From Tissierellia bacterium (GTDB taxonomy: Bacteria > Bacillota > Clostridia > Tissierellales > Tissierellaceae), in the NCBI GenBank assembly GCA_012735245.1, contig JAAYHU010000144.1, positions 1-44,085 of the forward strand: a stretch of DNA of 44,085 nt. The letters are read 5' to 3'. The translations under genes were made by a program, and so were the position numbers. Each line of letters starts with the position of its first letter. The first letter of the stretch is position 1. Below the pieces are notes generated by a model. The model did no database searches. It saw only the letters and a program-made list of their open reading frames with translations, and was not told the origin of the DNA. This document shows positions 22,935 through 32,942 of the stretch, piece after piece.

Positions 22935-25256
22935 ATGATGAAAGTAGAATCCTCAATAGGAAAGAAAAATTGGTCTGATTTATGGGCAAAAATGGAAAAG
23001 GAGGCTATAATTACAATCCTCATAGGCTTTGTCCTAGCCAGAGCAAGTATATTTAAGGATTTAACCCCTTTTGGATTTGCCTTTTTTAGCGCCTATGTAA
23101 TATTGAAGGGATTGAATCTACCCCTATTACTTTCTGTAGCAATTGGAACCATAAGTATAAATGGTTTTCAGAATATAAGCTATATATTTGCATATATCCT
23201 GGTCCATATATTATTTCTATTTGTAAAGGAAGAAAAATCTTATTCTTTGATAAGGGCCTTCATAGGTACATCCATAATATTTTTACTTTGCAGAATCATA
23301 GGTCTGCTACTGGGGAAAAACCTATTTATTTATGATGTTTTTATGCTTTTCTTTGAAACAGTAATAGTATTTACCTTTAGCTATATATTTTCCTTTAGCC
23401 TTCCCATAGAGAAAATCAAGGGGACCAATATAGGCAATGAAAAGGCTATATGTTCCTTTATTACCTTGGCCTTGGTCCTTTCCGGTTTGAGGGAATTAAG
23501 CTTTTTTGGGATCCAGACTAAGAGTTTAACTAGTACACTTATTATACTCCTGTTATCCTTTAATCAGGGGGCTTTTATAGGGGGCATTACAGGAATAGTA
23601 TTAGGGATGATATCATATATTTCTCATCCAGAGATGCCCTTTATAATTAGTATCTTAGCAGTGGGAGGCTTACTATCAGGTATATTTAGGGACCTGGGAA
23701 AAATTGGAGCCATTTTAGGCTTTGTCTTAGGAAATGGAATAATCTCCTATTATATTAATGGACTAGGGACAAGCTTTTTTACCTACAAGGAGTTAATACT
23801 AGGGTCCATTGTTTTTCTAATGACTTCAAAGAATATCAATGAGAAAATATCTGAAATCTTTACAGCAAATTATTATTTGAAAAGGGACTATAATCAAAAA
23901 AGGGATGAGCTAGTAGCTAAAAAACTAAATAAAATGGCAGAATTGTTTGAAAGCCTAAGTATTACTTTCAAAGAGGCAGCGGATGAAGGAGAATATTACT
24001 CAACGGGAGAAGTATATGGTTTAGTAGATAATATAGCCAATGACGTATGTATCAATTGCTCCAAGTATGACAGTTGTTGGAATAGAAATTACTACAGAAC
24101 CTATCAAAAGTTCTTCAATACCATCTGCCTAGCAGAAATAAAGGGAGGAAATAATGAAGTCCTTTATACTGAAATAGATAGGTTCTGCATTAGGCCTATG
24201 GAAATATTAGATAGGGTAGATAGGGCAGTGGAGAGGCTAAGGCTAAATGAAAGTTGGAAAAACAAATTAAAAGAAAATAGGATGTTGTTATCAGAGCAAT
24301 TAGATGGCTTTAGTAAAGTAATAGAGGATATAGTCTTAAATATTTATGAAAAACCTAGTTTCAATGAAGAACTGGAACTAAGCATATATAAAGAGTTAAA
24401 AAACAATAGGGTAGACATAAGTGAAGTTACTGTGGCCCAAATGGGAGAGGAGAACTTAGACATATTCATAGATTTAAACAGGCCTGTGAAATCAGATGAA
24501 AAGATCAATAAGATTGTATCTCAAGCCCTAGAAGTACCAGTTGTGGGGGATAATCAGAACACTAATACCAAGAGGCTTAAGTTTAAGCTTATTAGACATA
24601 ATAGATACAGTGCTGTATCCAAGGTGGCTTTGGCATCTAGTTTAGATAATAAAGTATCAGGTGATAGCTATACCTTTGGAGAGACGGAAAATATTCATTT
24701 TGTAGCAATAAGCGATGGAATGGGCATAGGCTCAAAGGCTCATAGGGAAAGTAAAATAGCCATTTCCTTATTGGAAAGGCTTATGGAGGCCAATATAGAT
24801 AAGGAATTAATATTAAAAACTATAAATTCTGTACTTAGGGCTAAATCAAGTGAAGAAGCCTTTACAACCTTAGATTTAGGATTAATAGATTTATATACTG
24901 GTAAATTTCAAATGATAAAGACAGGAGCTCCTGCAACCTTTATTAAGAAGAAGGATAGGGTAGAAGTCATCAACTCCAGTTCCTTACCAGTAGGCATGTT
25001 AAAGGAAGTAGATTTTAATATTTATGAAGAGTATATTGAGGATGGAGATATAATCATTATGATGTCCGATGGAGTATTAGATTCCTGCCGAGATGTGGGA
25101 AATAGGGAAAGCTGGATGAAGGATATCATAATGAATATAGACAGCATTAATCCAGAAATAATTGCTAATGAAATACTCAATAGATCAAGGAGTGTTGCTG
25201 CAAATAATAGGGACGATATGACGGTCTTAGTTACCAAGGTATGGAAAAACCTTTAA
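22935..25256 (+). CDS. spoIIE: Stage II sporulation protein E, PP2C phosphatase
   Basis: This 773-aa protein has about ten N-terminal membrane helices (about residues 25-310), a central cytoplasmic region with a Cys cluster INCSKYDSCW near 375, and a C-terminal PP2C domain (about 560-770) with ISDGMGIGSKA, GAPATFI, MMSDGVLDS and NRDDMTVLV. SpoIIE dephosphorylates SpoIIAA-P to release sigma-F in the forespore and interacts with the septal divisome. The open frame extends upstream to 22860, but that overlaps the promoter -35. The ATG at 22935, 6 nt after GGGAGTG, is used instead. Confidence 0.95.
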   Translation: MMKVESSIGKKNWSDLWAKMEKEAIITILIGFVLARASIFKDLTPFGFAFFSAYVILKGLNLPLLLSVAIGTISINGFQNISYIFAYILVHILFLFVKEEKSYSLIRAFIGTSIIFLLCRIIGLLLGKNLFIYDVFMLFFETVIVFTFSYIFSFSLPIEKIKGTNIGNEKAICSFITLALVLSGLRELSFFGIQTKSLTSTLIILLLSFNQGAFIGGITGIVLGMISYISHPEMPFIISILAVGGLLSGIFRDLGKIGAILGFVLGNGIISYYINGLGTSFFTYKELILGSIVFLMTSKNINEKISEIFTANYYLKRDYNQKRDELVAKKLNKMAELFESLSITFKEAADEGEYYSTGEVYGLVDNIANDVCINCSKYDSCWNRNYYRTYQKFFNTICLAEIKGGNNEVLYTEIDRFCIRPMEILDRVDRAVERLRLNESWKNKLKENRMLLSEQLDGFSKVIEDIVLNIYEKPSFNEELELSIYKELKNNRVDISEVTVAQMGEENLDIFIDLNRPVKSDEKINKIVSQALEVPVVGDNQNTNTKRLKFKLIRHNRYSAVSKVALASSLDNKVSGDSYTFGETENIHFVAISDGMGIGSKAHRESKIAISLLERLMEANIDKELILKTINSVLRAKSSEEAFTTLDLGLIDLYTGKFQMIKTGAPATFIKKKDRVEVINSSSLPVGMLKEVDFNIYEEYIEDGDIIIMMSDGVLDSCRDVGNRESWMKDIIMNIDSINPEIIANEILNRSRSVAANNRDDMTVLVTKVWKNL

Positions 25257-25260
25257 TTTT

Positions 25261-25288
25261 AGGTCGATTTATAGTCGACCTTATTTTA
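25261..25288 (+). terminator. Terminator after spoIIE
   Basis: AGGTCGA and TCGACCT form a perfect 7-bp stem followed by TATTTTAT. It lies 4 nt after the stop codon. Confidence 0.8.
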
Positions 25289-25371
25289 TGGGTAAATATT
25301 GTTAAATTAACCTAAAAATTTGTCCAATATTAAGTTATAATATAAAGTGAATATGTAGTTAAGGTGATTTT

Positions 25372-26754
25372 ATGGAAAAAAAGGTATTGGCTGCAATTAA
25401 AGAGTATGAATTAATTGAAGAAAATGATCATGTTGTTGTGGGAGTGTCTGGCGGGCCTGATTCCATGGCCTTGCTCTATTGTTTATTAGAAGCCAGAAAA
25501 GCCATACCCTTTATGATTCATGTTGCCCATGTAAACCATGGAGTAAGGGGGGAAGAGGCTAGGAGCGACCAGTTGTTTGTTGAAAGAATATCTAAGGAAT
25601 TAGGCCTGCCATATTATACAATAAATGTTAATATGATTGAATATGGTAAGGAAAAGGGGATTACTGCTGAAGAAGCAGGCAGGGAATTAAGGTATGGTTT
25701 TTTTAGAGATATATTAAGGAGCCTAGGCAAGGGTAAGATTGCAGTAGCACATAATATGAATGATCAGGCAGAGACCCTACTTATGAGAATCATGAGGGGT
25801 ACTGGACCTGATGGACTTAAGGGTATGGACTATAAATCGGGTGATATAATTAGGCCAATATTGGGTATAGATAGAAAGGAAATTGAAGAATATATAGCAG
25901 AAAAGGGAATTGAAACCGTATTGGATAAAACAAATCTACAGCCAATTTATGACAGAAACAAGGTAAGGTTGGAGCTTATTCCCTATATTGAAGAAAATTT
26001 CAATCCTAATATAATTAATACCCTATGGCGAATGTCTAGGATTTTTTCCCTAGATTTAAATTTCTTAGAAGAATATACTAAAAGAAAATTCAATAATATG
26101 CTGAAAAGCCATGACAAAAATAGTATAATCTTACATGGAAGCAAATTTTTAGAGGAGGATAGGAGTATCCAACAAAGGATTATTAGGAATGCCATTTTAG
26201 AATTAAATAAATCATTACAGGGGATAACCGAAGGTCAAGTATCTGCTGCCGTCAATCTTTTAGAGGATTTTAAAACGGGAAAGGAATTTCATTTTTCCAA
26301 TAATATAGTATTAAGGATTAATTACCATGAGATTATCATTGAAAAATCAAAAGAAAAGGAAAATGAATCATATACATATGATATTGATATTCCTGGTTCC
26401 CTTAGTCTAAATAATGGCTACCATTTTGAGACTAAGATACTTACTAAAGACGATAATTTTGTAATGGAAAAAGCAAAGAACATTAAATATTTCGATTTTG
26501 ATAAGGTTAAAGGGAATTTGAAAGTAAGAAACAGGAGAGAAGGAGACAGGTTTATACCCTTTGGAATGAAGGGAAGCAAAAAACTTAAGGACTATTTCAT
26601 CGATGAAAAAGTTCCTAGGGATTTAAGGGATAGAATTCCTCTTGTAGTTGATGAAGAAAATATCCTGTGGGTAGTTGGATATAGAACTAGCGAATTATAT
26701 AAGGTAACTGATGAAACAAGGAGGATTCTATTAATTTCATATAAATTGCAATAA
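25372..26754 (+). CDS. tilS: tRNA(Ile)-lysidine synthase
   Basis: This 460-aa protein is a full-length long-form TilS. It contains the PP-loop ATPase motif GVSGGPDSMALL, the HVNHGVRGEEARSD and AHNMNDQAETLLMR segments, a middle TilS domain, and a C-terminal TilS domain (about 385-455) with VRNRREGDRFIPFGMKGSKK. It modifies C34 of the CAU-anticodon tRNA-Ile to lysidine so that it reads AUA. It is upstream of hpt and ftsH as in B. subtilis. A TATAAT at 25336-25341 is a probable -10, but the -35 is weak. Confidence 0.96.
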   Translation: MEKKVLAAIKEYELIEENDHVVVGVSGGPDSMALLYCLLEARKAIPFMIHVAHVNHGVRGEEARSDQLFVERISKELGLPYYTINVNMIEYGKEKGITAEEAGRELRYGFFRDILRSLGKGKIAVAHNMNDQAETLLMRIMRGTGPDGLKGMDYKSGDIIRPILGIDRKEIEEYIAEKGIETVLDKTNLQPIYDRNKVRLELIPYIEENFNPNIINTLWRMSRIFSLDLNFLEEYTKRKFNNMLKSHDKNSIILHGSKFLEEDRSIQQRIIRNAILELNKSLQGITEGQVSAAVNLLEDFKTGKEFHFSNNIVLRINYHEIIIEKSKEKENESYTYDIDIPGSLSLNNGYHFETKILTKDDNFVMEKAKNIKYFDFDKVKGNLKVRNRREGDRFIPFGMKGSKKLKDYFIDEKVPRDLRDRIPLVVDEENILWVVGYRTSELYKVTDETRRILLISYKLQ

Positions 26755-26774
26755 TTATATTAAGGAGGAGTTCC

Positions 26775-27314
26775 ATGGATCATTTAATAAAAGAAATACT
26801 AGTTGAAGAAGACCAAATTAGAAAAAAAGTAGCTGAATTAGGAGCAAGGATAACAGAAGATTATAGAGGAAAGGACCTGATATTAGTTGGAATTTTAAAA
26901 GGTGCAGTAATATTTATGTCTGATTTAGTTAGAAATATTAAAATACCCATTGGTATGGATTTCATGGCTGTTTCAAGCTATGGAAGGTCAGCAACTTCTA
27001 CTGGAGAAGTTAGGATAATTAAAGATTTAGATGGCAGCGTAGAAAATAAGGATGTTATTATTGTAGAGGATATTATTGATACTGGCTATACTCTAGCATA
27101 CTTAACAGATAATATAAGAAAAAGAGGAGCTAGATCCGTTAAAGTCTGCACCCTTTTAGACAAGCCAGAAAGAAGAAAAGTAGATGTGCCAGTGGATTAT
27201 TTAGGGTTTGAAATACCTGATGAGTTTGTTATAGGCTATGGCTTAGACTATGCTGAAATAGGAAGAAACCTTCCTTATGTGGCAGCCTTAAAAGAAGAAG
27301 TATATAATAAGTAA
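26775..27314 (+). CDS. hpt: Hypoxanthine phosphoribosyltransferase
   Basis: This 179-aa type I PRTase has the PRPP-binding loop VEDIIDTGYTL, the early SYGRSATSTGEVRIIKDLD segment and the GFEIPDEFVIGYGLDYAEIGRNLPYV C-terminus that marks bacterial HPRT. It salvages hypoxanthine (and guanine) with PRPP. It starts 20 nt after tilS behind AAGGAGG and belongs to the tilS-hpt unit. Confidence 0.97.
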   Translation: MDHLIKEILVEEDQIRKKVAELGARITEDYRGKDLILVGILKGAVIFMSDLVRNIKIPIGMDFMAVSSYGRSATSTGEVRIIKDLDGSVENKDVIIVEDIIDTGYTLAYLTDNIRKRGARSVKVCTLLDKPERRKVDVPVDYLGFEIPDEFVIGYGLDYAEIGRNLPYVAALKEEVYNK

Positions 27315-27321
27315 TAAGATC

Positions 27322-27350
27322 TTGAAATTTACCGAAAAAAATGTTATAAT
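27322..27350 (+). promoter_or_regulatory. Sigma-A promoter of ftsH
   Basis: TTGAAA (27322-27327), 17 bp and TATAAT (27345-27350) lie 44 bp before the ftsH start codon, a near-consensus housekeeping promoter. Confidence 0.82.
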
Positions 27351-27394
27351 GAAAAGATGTTATCTACCCATAAGTGAAGGGAGGAGTTGTATAA

Positions 27395-29206
27395 TTGAGA
27401 AGATTTTTCAAGGGAATTAGTGTGTATCTACTAATAGTCATATTAATAATGCTTCTTGTAAGAACCTTAGGCAATGATGTAGATCAAGTTGTTTCAATTA
27501 ATGTAACCCAATTAGTAGAGCATTTAAATGAAGATAGAGTTGAAAGTATAGAAATTGTTGGTAGGGAAGTTACAGGCCGGTTGAGGGATAGTACTAAATT
27601 TACTACTATCCTACCACATCAAATGGAAGAGACCTTCTATGACAATTATTTAAAGGAAAAAGTGGATAATAAGGAAATAGAATTAAGTTCTGATTATGAA
27701 CCCACAACGCCTGTGTGGGTAAGCGCAATACCAACTGTATTGATGATTCTAGTATTTGTTGTATTCTGGTTTGTATTTATGCAGCAATCCCAAGGAGGCG
27801 GAGGAAAGGTAATGTCCTTCGGTAAATCTAGGGCAAAGTTGCATAAACATGAGGATGGCAAGGTTGTTACATTTAGTGATGTTGCAGGATTGGAAGAAGA
27901 AAAGGAAGAGTTAAAAGAGATAGTAGACTTTTTAAGGTCCCCTAGAAAATATATTGAAATAGGAGCAAGGATACCTACTGGAGTATTACTAGTAGGGCCT
28001 CCAGGAACAGGTAAGACTTATTTAAGTAAGGCTGTTGCTGGTGAAGCAGGCGTACCTTTCTTCAGCATATCCGGTTCCGATTTCGTAGAGATGTTTGTGG
28101 GAGTAGGGGCAAGTAGAGTAAGGGACCTGTTTGAACAAGCTAAGAAAAATGCACCTTGTATAGTATTTATAGACGAAATTGATGCCGTAGGTAGAAGAAG
28201 AGGGGCAGGCCTTGGTGGAGGACATGACGAAAGAGAGCAAACCTTAAACCAATTACTAGTAGAGATGGATGGATTTTCAACAAATGAAGGTATAATAGTT
28301 ATGGCAGCTACCAATAGGGCTGATATCTTAGACCCAGCACTACTTCGTCCTGGTAGATTTGATAGAACTATCTATGTTGGCTTACCAGATGTAAAAGCTA
28401 GAGAAGAGATATTAAAAGTCCATACAAGGAATAAGCCCTTAGCAGATGATGTTAACTTAGAAATTATAGCAAAGAGAACTCCAGGTTTTTCACCAGCTGA
28501 TTTAGAGAACCTTGTAAATGAAGCTGCCTTATTGACAGCAAGGCATAACCTAAAAGCTATACCAATGCATTTAATAGAAGAAGCTTCTATAAAGGTTCAA
28601 GCGGGACCTGAAAAGAGATCTAAGGTGGTAACAGAAAAGGAAAGAAGGCTTACTGCATATCACGAAGCGGGCCATGCAATTACTTCAAGGCTAACTCCAG
28701 ATACAGACCCTGTTCATATGATTACCATAATTCCACGGGGAATGGCTGGCGGTTTTACAGCATATATTCCTGAGGAAGACAGAAACTTTATAACTAAGAA
28801 GCAAATGGAGGGTAGACTAGTAACCCTTCTTGGAGGTAGGGCAGCTGAAGCCCTAGTCTTAGGAGATATAAGTACTGGAGCTCAAAACGATATTGAAAGG
28901 GCAACTAAGATTGCCAGGTCCATGGTTACTCACTATGGGATGAGTGAAGAGCTTGGACCTATGACCTATGGTACAGATGATGAAGAAGTATTTGTAGGTA
29001 GAGACTTTGGCAGAACTAGAAACTATAGTGAAGACGTGGCAGCAGCCATAGATAGGGAAATGAGACGTATAATCGACACAGCATATAATAAGGCTGAACA
29101 AATATTAAAGGACAATATAGATAAGCTTCATAGGGTAGCTGAAGCCCTACTTGAGAAAGAAACCCTAACTGGTAAAGAGTTTGAAGAAATATTCCAAGGA
29201 GCTTAG
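27395..29206 (+). CDS. ftsH: ATP-dependent zinc metalloprotease FtsH
   Basis: This 603-aa protein has an N-terminal membrane helix (about 6-24), an extracytoplasmic domain, a second helix (about 108-130), an AAA+ domain and a C-terminal zinc protease. Motifs are Walker A GPPGTGKT, Walker [13 protein letters not shown], the second region of homology [19 protein letters not shown], and the zinc site HEAGH. It degrades membrane and short-lived regulatory proteins. The start is TTG behind GGGAGGAG, because no ATG or GTG is suitably placed. It is followed by a terminator and then the propionate-forming genes. Confidence 0.97.
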   Translation: MRRFFKGISVYLLIVILIMLLVRTLGNDVDQVVSINVTQLVEHLNEDRVESIEIVGREVTGRLRDSTKFTTILPHQMEETFYDNYLKEKVDNKEIELSSDYEPTTPVWVSAIPTVLMILVFVVFWFVFMQQSQGGGGKVMSFGKSRAKLHKHEDGKVVTFSDVAGLEEEKEELKEIVDFLRSPRKYIEIGARIPTGVLLVGPPGTGKTYLSKAVAGEAGVPFFSISGSDFVEMFVGVGASRVRDLFEQAKKNAPCIVFIDEIDAVGRRRGAGLGGGHDEREQTLNQLLVEMDGFSTNEGIIVMAATNRADILDPALLRPGRFDRTIYVGLPDVKAREEILKVHTRNKPLADDVNLEIIAKRTPGFSPADLENLVNEAALLTARHNLKAIPMHLIEEASIKVQAGPEKRSKVVTEKERRLTAYHEAGHAITSRLTPDTDPVHMITIIPRGMAGGFTAYIPEEDRNFITKKQMEGRLVTLLGGRAAEALVLGDISTGAQNDIERATKIARSMVTHYGMSEELGPMTYGTDDEEVFVGRDFGRTRNYSEDVAAAIDREMRRIIDTAYNKAEQILKDNIDKLHRVAEALLEKETLTGKEFEEIFQGA

Positions 29207-29213
29207 AATTATA

Positions 29214-29256
29214 AACCCAGTATTAATGGTTTGTCCCATTGATACTGGGTTATTTT
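29214..29256 (+). terminator. Terminator after ftsH (hairpin copy 1)
   Basis: AACCCAGTATTAATGG and CATTGATACTGGGTT form a stem of about 15 bp followed by ATTTTAT. An inverted, diverged copy lies at 30604-30645. Confidence 0.9.
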
Positions 29257-29286
29257 ATATAAAGTATGCAAAAAGACAATTGAATA

Positions 29287-29295
29287 TGATATAAT
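29287..29295 (+). promoter_or_regulatory. Extended -10 promoter of mmdB
   Basis: TGATATAAT is a consensus extended -10 element 38 bp before the mmdB start codon, directly after the ftsH terminator. Confidence 0.6.
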
Positions 29296-29332
29296 AAATT
29301 GGCTAAATAGTAAGAAATGGGAGGAATAAGTC

Positions 29333-30445
29333 TTGGAACAATTGTTAGCGGGCATTAAAGCTTTGGAGTTTAATCAAGTATTTATGTATGTAATTGGTGG
29401 TGTACTTATTTACTTGGCAATAAAGAAGGATTATGAGCCAATGTTGTTATTGCCAATAGGCTTTGGAGCCATATTAACAAATCTGCCAGTAATTCCAGGT
29501 ATCCCAGGCATAGCAAGTGACGAAGGTATTTTAGGGATACTTAGAAATGCAGGTATACTAAATGAATTGTTTCCAGCTTTAATTTTTGTGGCAGTTGGAG
29601 CCATGATCGATTTTACACCGTTACTTCAAATGCCTTCCATGTTTTTCTTTGGAGCTGCAGCACAGTTCGGAATATTTATGACTATTATTTTTGCTTATCT
29701 CTTAGGCTTCGATATTAAAGAAGCAGCCTCCATTGGTATAATAGGAGCAGCAGATGGACCAACATCTATTTTTGTAACTACAAGGTTTGCAAGACATCTG
29801 TTAGGTCCCATATCTGTAGCTGCCTATTCCTATATGTCCTTAGTTCCAATGATTCAGCCAATAGTCATAAAGGCACTTACTACAAAAAAAGAAAGAAGAA
29901 TAAGGATGGAGTATAAGGAAGTAAAGATATCTAAAAGTGTAAAAATATTGTTTCCAATAGCAGTTACAATAATTGCAGGAATTATAGCTCCTATGTCTGC
30001 TACTTTAATTGGTTTCTTAATGTTTGGAAACCTCATTAGAGAGTGTGGAGTATTGGAAAGATTGTCTCAATCAGCTCAAAACGAATTGGCTAATTTAGTT
30101 ACCTTGCTTTTAGGTATAACCATTGGTTCAACTATGACAGCGGAGGCCTTTATTAATTGGAATACTATTAAGATTTTGTTACTTGGTTTAGTTGCATTTA
30201 TATTTGATACAGCAGGTGGAGTATTGTTTGCTAAATTCTTAAACTTGTTCGTAAAGAAAAAGTACAATCCCATGGTTGGAGCAGCAGGTATATCGGCTTT
30301 TCCAATGTCTGCTAGAGTAATTCAAAAGCTAGCAAAGGAAGAAGATCCTACGAACTTTATTTTAATGCAGGCAGCATCTGCCAATGTAGCTGGACAAATA
30401 GGTTCTATTATAGCGGGCAGTATGGTACTAGCACTGTTATCTTAA
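29333..30445 (+). CDS. mmdB: Sodium-translocating methylmalonyl-CoA decarboxylase, beta subunit
   Basis: This 370-aa, highly hydrophobic protein belongs to the OadB/MmdB/GcdB family of Na+-pumping biotin decarboxylases. It has about nine to eleven membrane segments. The conserved IGIIGAADGPTSIF motif (with the Na+-binding aspartate) and a second re-entrant-type stretch GAAGISAFPMSARVIQ are present. It decarboxylates carboxybiotin and exports Na+. The substrate call comes from the mmdA, mmdD, mmdC and methylmalonyl-CoA mutase genes downstream. The start is TTG behind GGGAGGAA. It has its own promoter and, with the small gene that follows, its own terminator. Confidence 0.9.
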   Translation: MEQLLAGIKALEFNQVFMYVIGGVLIYLAIKKDYEPMLLLPIGFGAILTNLPVIPGIPGIASDEGILGILRNAGILNELFPALIFVAVGAMIDFTPLLQMPSMFFFGAAAQFGIFMTIIFAYLLGFDIKEAASIGIIGAADGPTSIFVTTRFARHLLGPISVAAYSYMSLVPMIQPIVIKALTTKKERRIRMEYKEVKISKSVKILFPIAVTIIAGIIAPMSATLIGFLMFGNLIRECGVLERLSQSAQNELANLVTLLLGITIGSTMTAEAFINWNTIKILLLGLVAFIFDTAGGVLFAKFLNLFVKKKYNPMVGAAGISAFPMSARVIQKLAKEEDPTNFILMQAASANVAGQIGSIIAGSMVLALLS

Positions 30446-30460
30446 TCTAGGAGGGCTAAT

Positions 30461-30574
30461 ATGAGTAATAAATTAATAGAACTATTAGTATTTGGCATGG
30501 GGACAACTTTTTTAGTACTTATACTTTTCTATTTTTTAGTAAAGTTATTGGTAAAGGTTTTCTCTGAAAGATAA
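30461..30574 (+). CDS. 37-aa single-pass membrane peptide, OadG-like
   Basis: A short frame begins at an ATG 6 nt after AGGAGGG, 15 nt downstream of mmdB. It encodes 37 residues: MSNKLIELLVFGMGTTFLVL, then a continuing hydrophobic stretch with one membrane helix (about 8-29), then a basic end finishing VFSER. The pattern of a short N-terminus, G-M-G-x-x-F at the helix start and a basic exit resembles the N-terminal anchor of OadG/MmdD subunits. A terminator follows 30 nt later. It probably belongs to the decarboxylase complex with MmdB (inference). It was located by reading the spacer directly. Confidence 0.65.
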   Translation: MSNKLIELLVFGMGTTFLVLILFYFLVKLLVKVFSER

Positions 30575-30603
30575 TAAATATAGCATAAAGACTTCTAAAG
30601 AAG

Positions 30604-30645
30604 AACCCAGCATTAGTGGAATAAAACATTAATACTGGGTTTTTT
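30604..30645 (+). terminator. Terminator after the mmdB operon (hairpin copy 2, inverted)
   Basis: AACCCAGCATTAGTG and CATTAATACTGGGTT form a long stem followed by six T residues. Its reverse complement matches the ftsH terminator hairpin at 31 of 37 positions. Confidence 0.92.
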
Positions 30646-30691
30646 AGTAATGCAATATTCCATGCATTTTTTAAAGATATTGAAATATATG

Positions 30692-30721
30692 TTGCAATAT
30701 TCAGTAGTTTATTACTATAAT
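30692..30721 (+). promoter_or_regulatory. Sigma-A promoter of the methylmalonyl-CoA operon
   Basis: TTGCAA (30692-30697), an 18-bp spacer and TATAAT (30716-30721) lie 56 bp before the mutase start codon. Confidence 0.65.
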
Positions 30722-30777
30722 AGACTTAAAGAATAAGTTGTGGGAAGTAATAAATTGCCATTGAGGGAGGTAAAAAA

Positions 30778-32457
30778 ATGTTTGATGGTAAAAAAATCAA
30801 TGAGATAAAAACATCCATTGATAGGTGGGAAAAAGAGACTGTAGAAAAAACCATCTCAAGGTTTCCAGAAAGAAAGGAAAAGTTTACGACAGGTTCAAAT
30901 GCAGAAGTCAAAAGATTATATACACCTGTAGATATAAAGGATTTTGATTATGAAGAAGACTTAGGCTATCCTGGAGAGTATCCTTACACTAGAGGGGTTC
31001 AACCTACCATGTACAGAGGTAGACTATGGACCATGAGGCAATATGCAGGATTTGCTACAGCTGAAGAATCAAATGAAAGATATAAATATTTATTAGAACA
31101 GGGCCAAACAGGCTTAAGTGTTGCTTTTGATTTACCTACCCAAATAGGATACGATTCAGACCATCCCTTAGCTGAAGGGGAAGTAGGCAAAGTTGGAGTA
31201 GCCATAGATTCTCTTAAGGATATGGAAGTATTATTTGATGGCATACCCTTAGATAAGGTAAGTACATCCATGACTATAAATGCACCAGCTTCTGTACTAT
31301 TGGCAATGTACATTGCGGTGGCAGAAAAACAAGGGGTATCTAAGGATAAATTAAGGGGCACTATACAAAATGACATCTTAAAGGAATACATAGCAAGAGG
31401 TACTTATATATTCCCGCCAGAGCCTTCTATGAGGTTAATAACTAATATTTTTGAATACTGTTCAAGGGAGGTTCCAAAGTGGAATACCATTAGCATCAGC
31501 GGATACCATGTTAGAGAAGCAGGCTCCACTGCTGTCCAAGAAGTAGCCTTTACTCTAGCAAATGGTATTGCTTATGTAGAAGCAGCTATAAATGCTGGTC
31601 TTGATGTAGATGACTTTGCACCTAGATTATCCTTTTTCTTCAATGCCCACAATGATTTACTAGAAGAAGTGGCTAAATATAGGGCTGCTAGAAGGCTTTG
31701 GGCTAGGATAATGAAAGAAAGATTTAAGGCAAAAAATCCAAAATCAATGCAGTTAAAATTCCATACCCAAACAGCAGGTTCCACATTAACTGCTCAACAG
31801 CCTGATAATAATATTATTAGGGTTACAATTCAAACCTTGGCAGCTGTACTAGGTGGTACTCAGTCCCTACACACTAATTCAAGGGATGAAGCCTTGGCCC
31901 TACCTACAGAAGAATCCGTAAGAATTGCCTTAAGAACCCAGCAAATAGTGGCCTATGAATCTGGAGTTACAGAAACAGTAGATCCCTTAGCAGGCTCATA
32001 TTATGTTGAAAGCTTAACTAATAAAATAGAGGAAGAAGCAATTAGGTATATAGAAAAAATAGATGAATTGGGTGGAGCCCCTAAGGCCATAGAAAAGGGA
32101 TATATCCAAAGAGAAATTCAAAATGCAGCCTATAGATATCAAATGGAAATAGAATCTGGAGAACGAATTGTAGTAGGCGTAAATAAGTTCCAAATTGAAG
32201 AAACGGAGAAAAAAGAAATTCTAAAAGTTGATAGGACAGTTGAATTAAATCAAAAAGAAAAGCTTGCTAGATTGAAAAAAGAAAGAAATAATGAGGAAGT
32301 CGAAAGAGTATTGAAATTATTAAAGGAAAAGGCAGAAACAGATGAAAATTTAATGCCATATATTTTAGATGCTGTAAAAGCTTATGCAACCTTAGGTGAA
32401 ATTTGTGATGTACTAAGGGAAGTGTTCAGTGAATATGAGCAATCGGTCATATTATAA
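30778..32457 (+). CDS. Methylmalonyl-CoA mutase, catalytic (TIM-barrel) subunit
   Basis: This 559-aa protein is the substrate-binding barrel of AdoCbl-dependent methylmalonyl-CoA mutase, which interconverts succinyl-CoA and (R)-methylmalonyl-CoA. Characteristic segments are [67 protein letters not shown] and [20 protein letters not shown]. The C-terminal cobalamin-binding domain of one-chain mutases is absent; it is encoded separately by the next gene, as in archaea and several clostridia. The start follows GGGAGG. It is the first gene of an operon that continues to mmdC. Confidence 0.95.
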   Translation: MFDGKKINEIKTSIDRWEKETVEKTISRFPERKEKFTTGSNAEVKRLYTPVDIKDFDYEEDLGYPGEYPYTRGVQPTMYRGRLWTMRQYAGFATAEESNERYKYLLEQGQTGLSVAFDLPTQIGYDSDHPLAEGEVGKVGVAIDSLKDMEVLFDGIPLDKVSTSMTINAPASVLLAMYIAVAEKQGVSKDKLRGTIQNDILKEYIARGTYIFPPEPSMRLITNIFEYCSREVPKWNTISISGYHVREAGSTAVQEVAFTLANGIAYVEAAINAGLDVDDFAPRLSFFFNAHNDLLEEVAKYRAARRLWARIMKERFKAKNPKSMQLKFHTQTAGSTLTAQQPDNNIIRVTIQTLAAVLGGTQSLHTNSRDEALALPTEESVRIALRTQQIVAYESGVTETVDPLAGSYYVESLTNKIEEEAIRYIEKIDELGGAPKAIEKGYIQREIQNAAYRYQMEIESGERIVVGVNKFQIEETEKKEILKVDRTVELNQKEKLARLKKERNNEEVERVLKLLKEKAETDENLMPYILDAVKAYATLGEICDVLREVFSEYEQSVIL

Positions 32458-32529
32458 TCTGTATATTTAGATGGTAAATACCAGTAATATGAGGTACTGA
32501 ATTCTAAAGTATTAATGGGAGGTAAAATT

Positions 32530-32925
32530 ATGGATAGACCAATTAGAGTATTGGTAGCTAAACCAGGCCTTGATGGCCATGATAGAGGTGCAAAGGTAAT
32601 AGCCAGAGCCTTAAGGGATGCCGGCATGGAAGTTATATATACTGGGCTTAGGCAAACGCCAGAGCAAATAGTAGCTGCAGCTATTCAAGAAGATGTGGAT
32701 GTAGTGGCCATGAGCATATTGTCTGGTGCTCATAACCACCTGTTTCCTAGGGTAGTTAATCTATTAAAAGAAGAAGGGGTAGACGATGTACTTATAATAG
32801 GTGGAGGAGTTATTCCAGAAGACGATATTCCCTTCCTATTAGAATCAGGAATAGAGGCTATCTTTACTCCAGGAACATCTACAAAGGATGTAATAGAATT
32901 TATAAAAAACAACCTAAAAAGATAA
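32530..32925 (+). CDS. Methylmalonyl-CoA mutase, cobalamin-binding subunit
   Basis: This 131-aa stand-alone B12-binding domain has the base-off/His-on signature GLDGHDRG (lower-axial ligand H17), a [12 protein letters not shown] segment and the GGGVIPEDD loop. It completes the split mutase encoded immediately upstream. The open frame extends back to 32515, but GGGAGG lies inside that extension and 8 nt before the ATG at 32530, which gives the typical [13 protein letters not shown] start. The 72-nt gap after the catalytic subunit gene contains no obvious element. Confidence 0.95.
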   Translation: MDRPIRVLVAKPGLDGHDRGAKVIARALRDAGMEVIYTGLRQTPEQIVAAAIQEDVDVVAMSILSGAHNHLFPRVVNLLKEEGVDDVLIIGGGVIPEDDIPFLLESGIEAIFTPGTSTKDVIEFIKNNLKR

Positions 32926-32942
32926 CTAAGGTGGTGCCTTAT

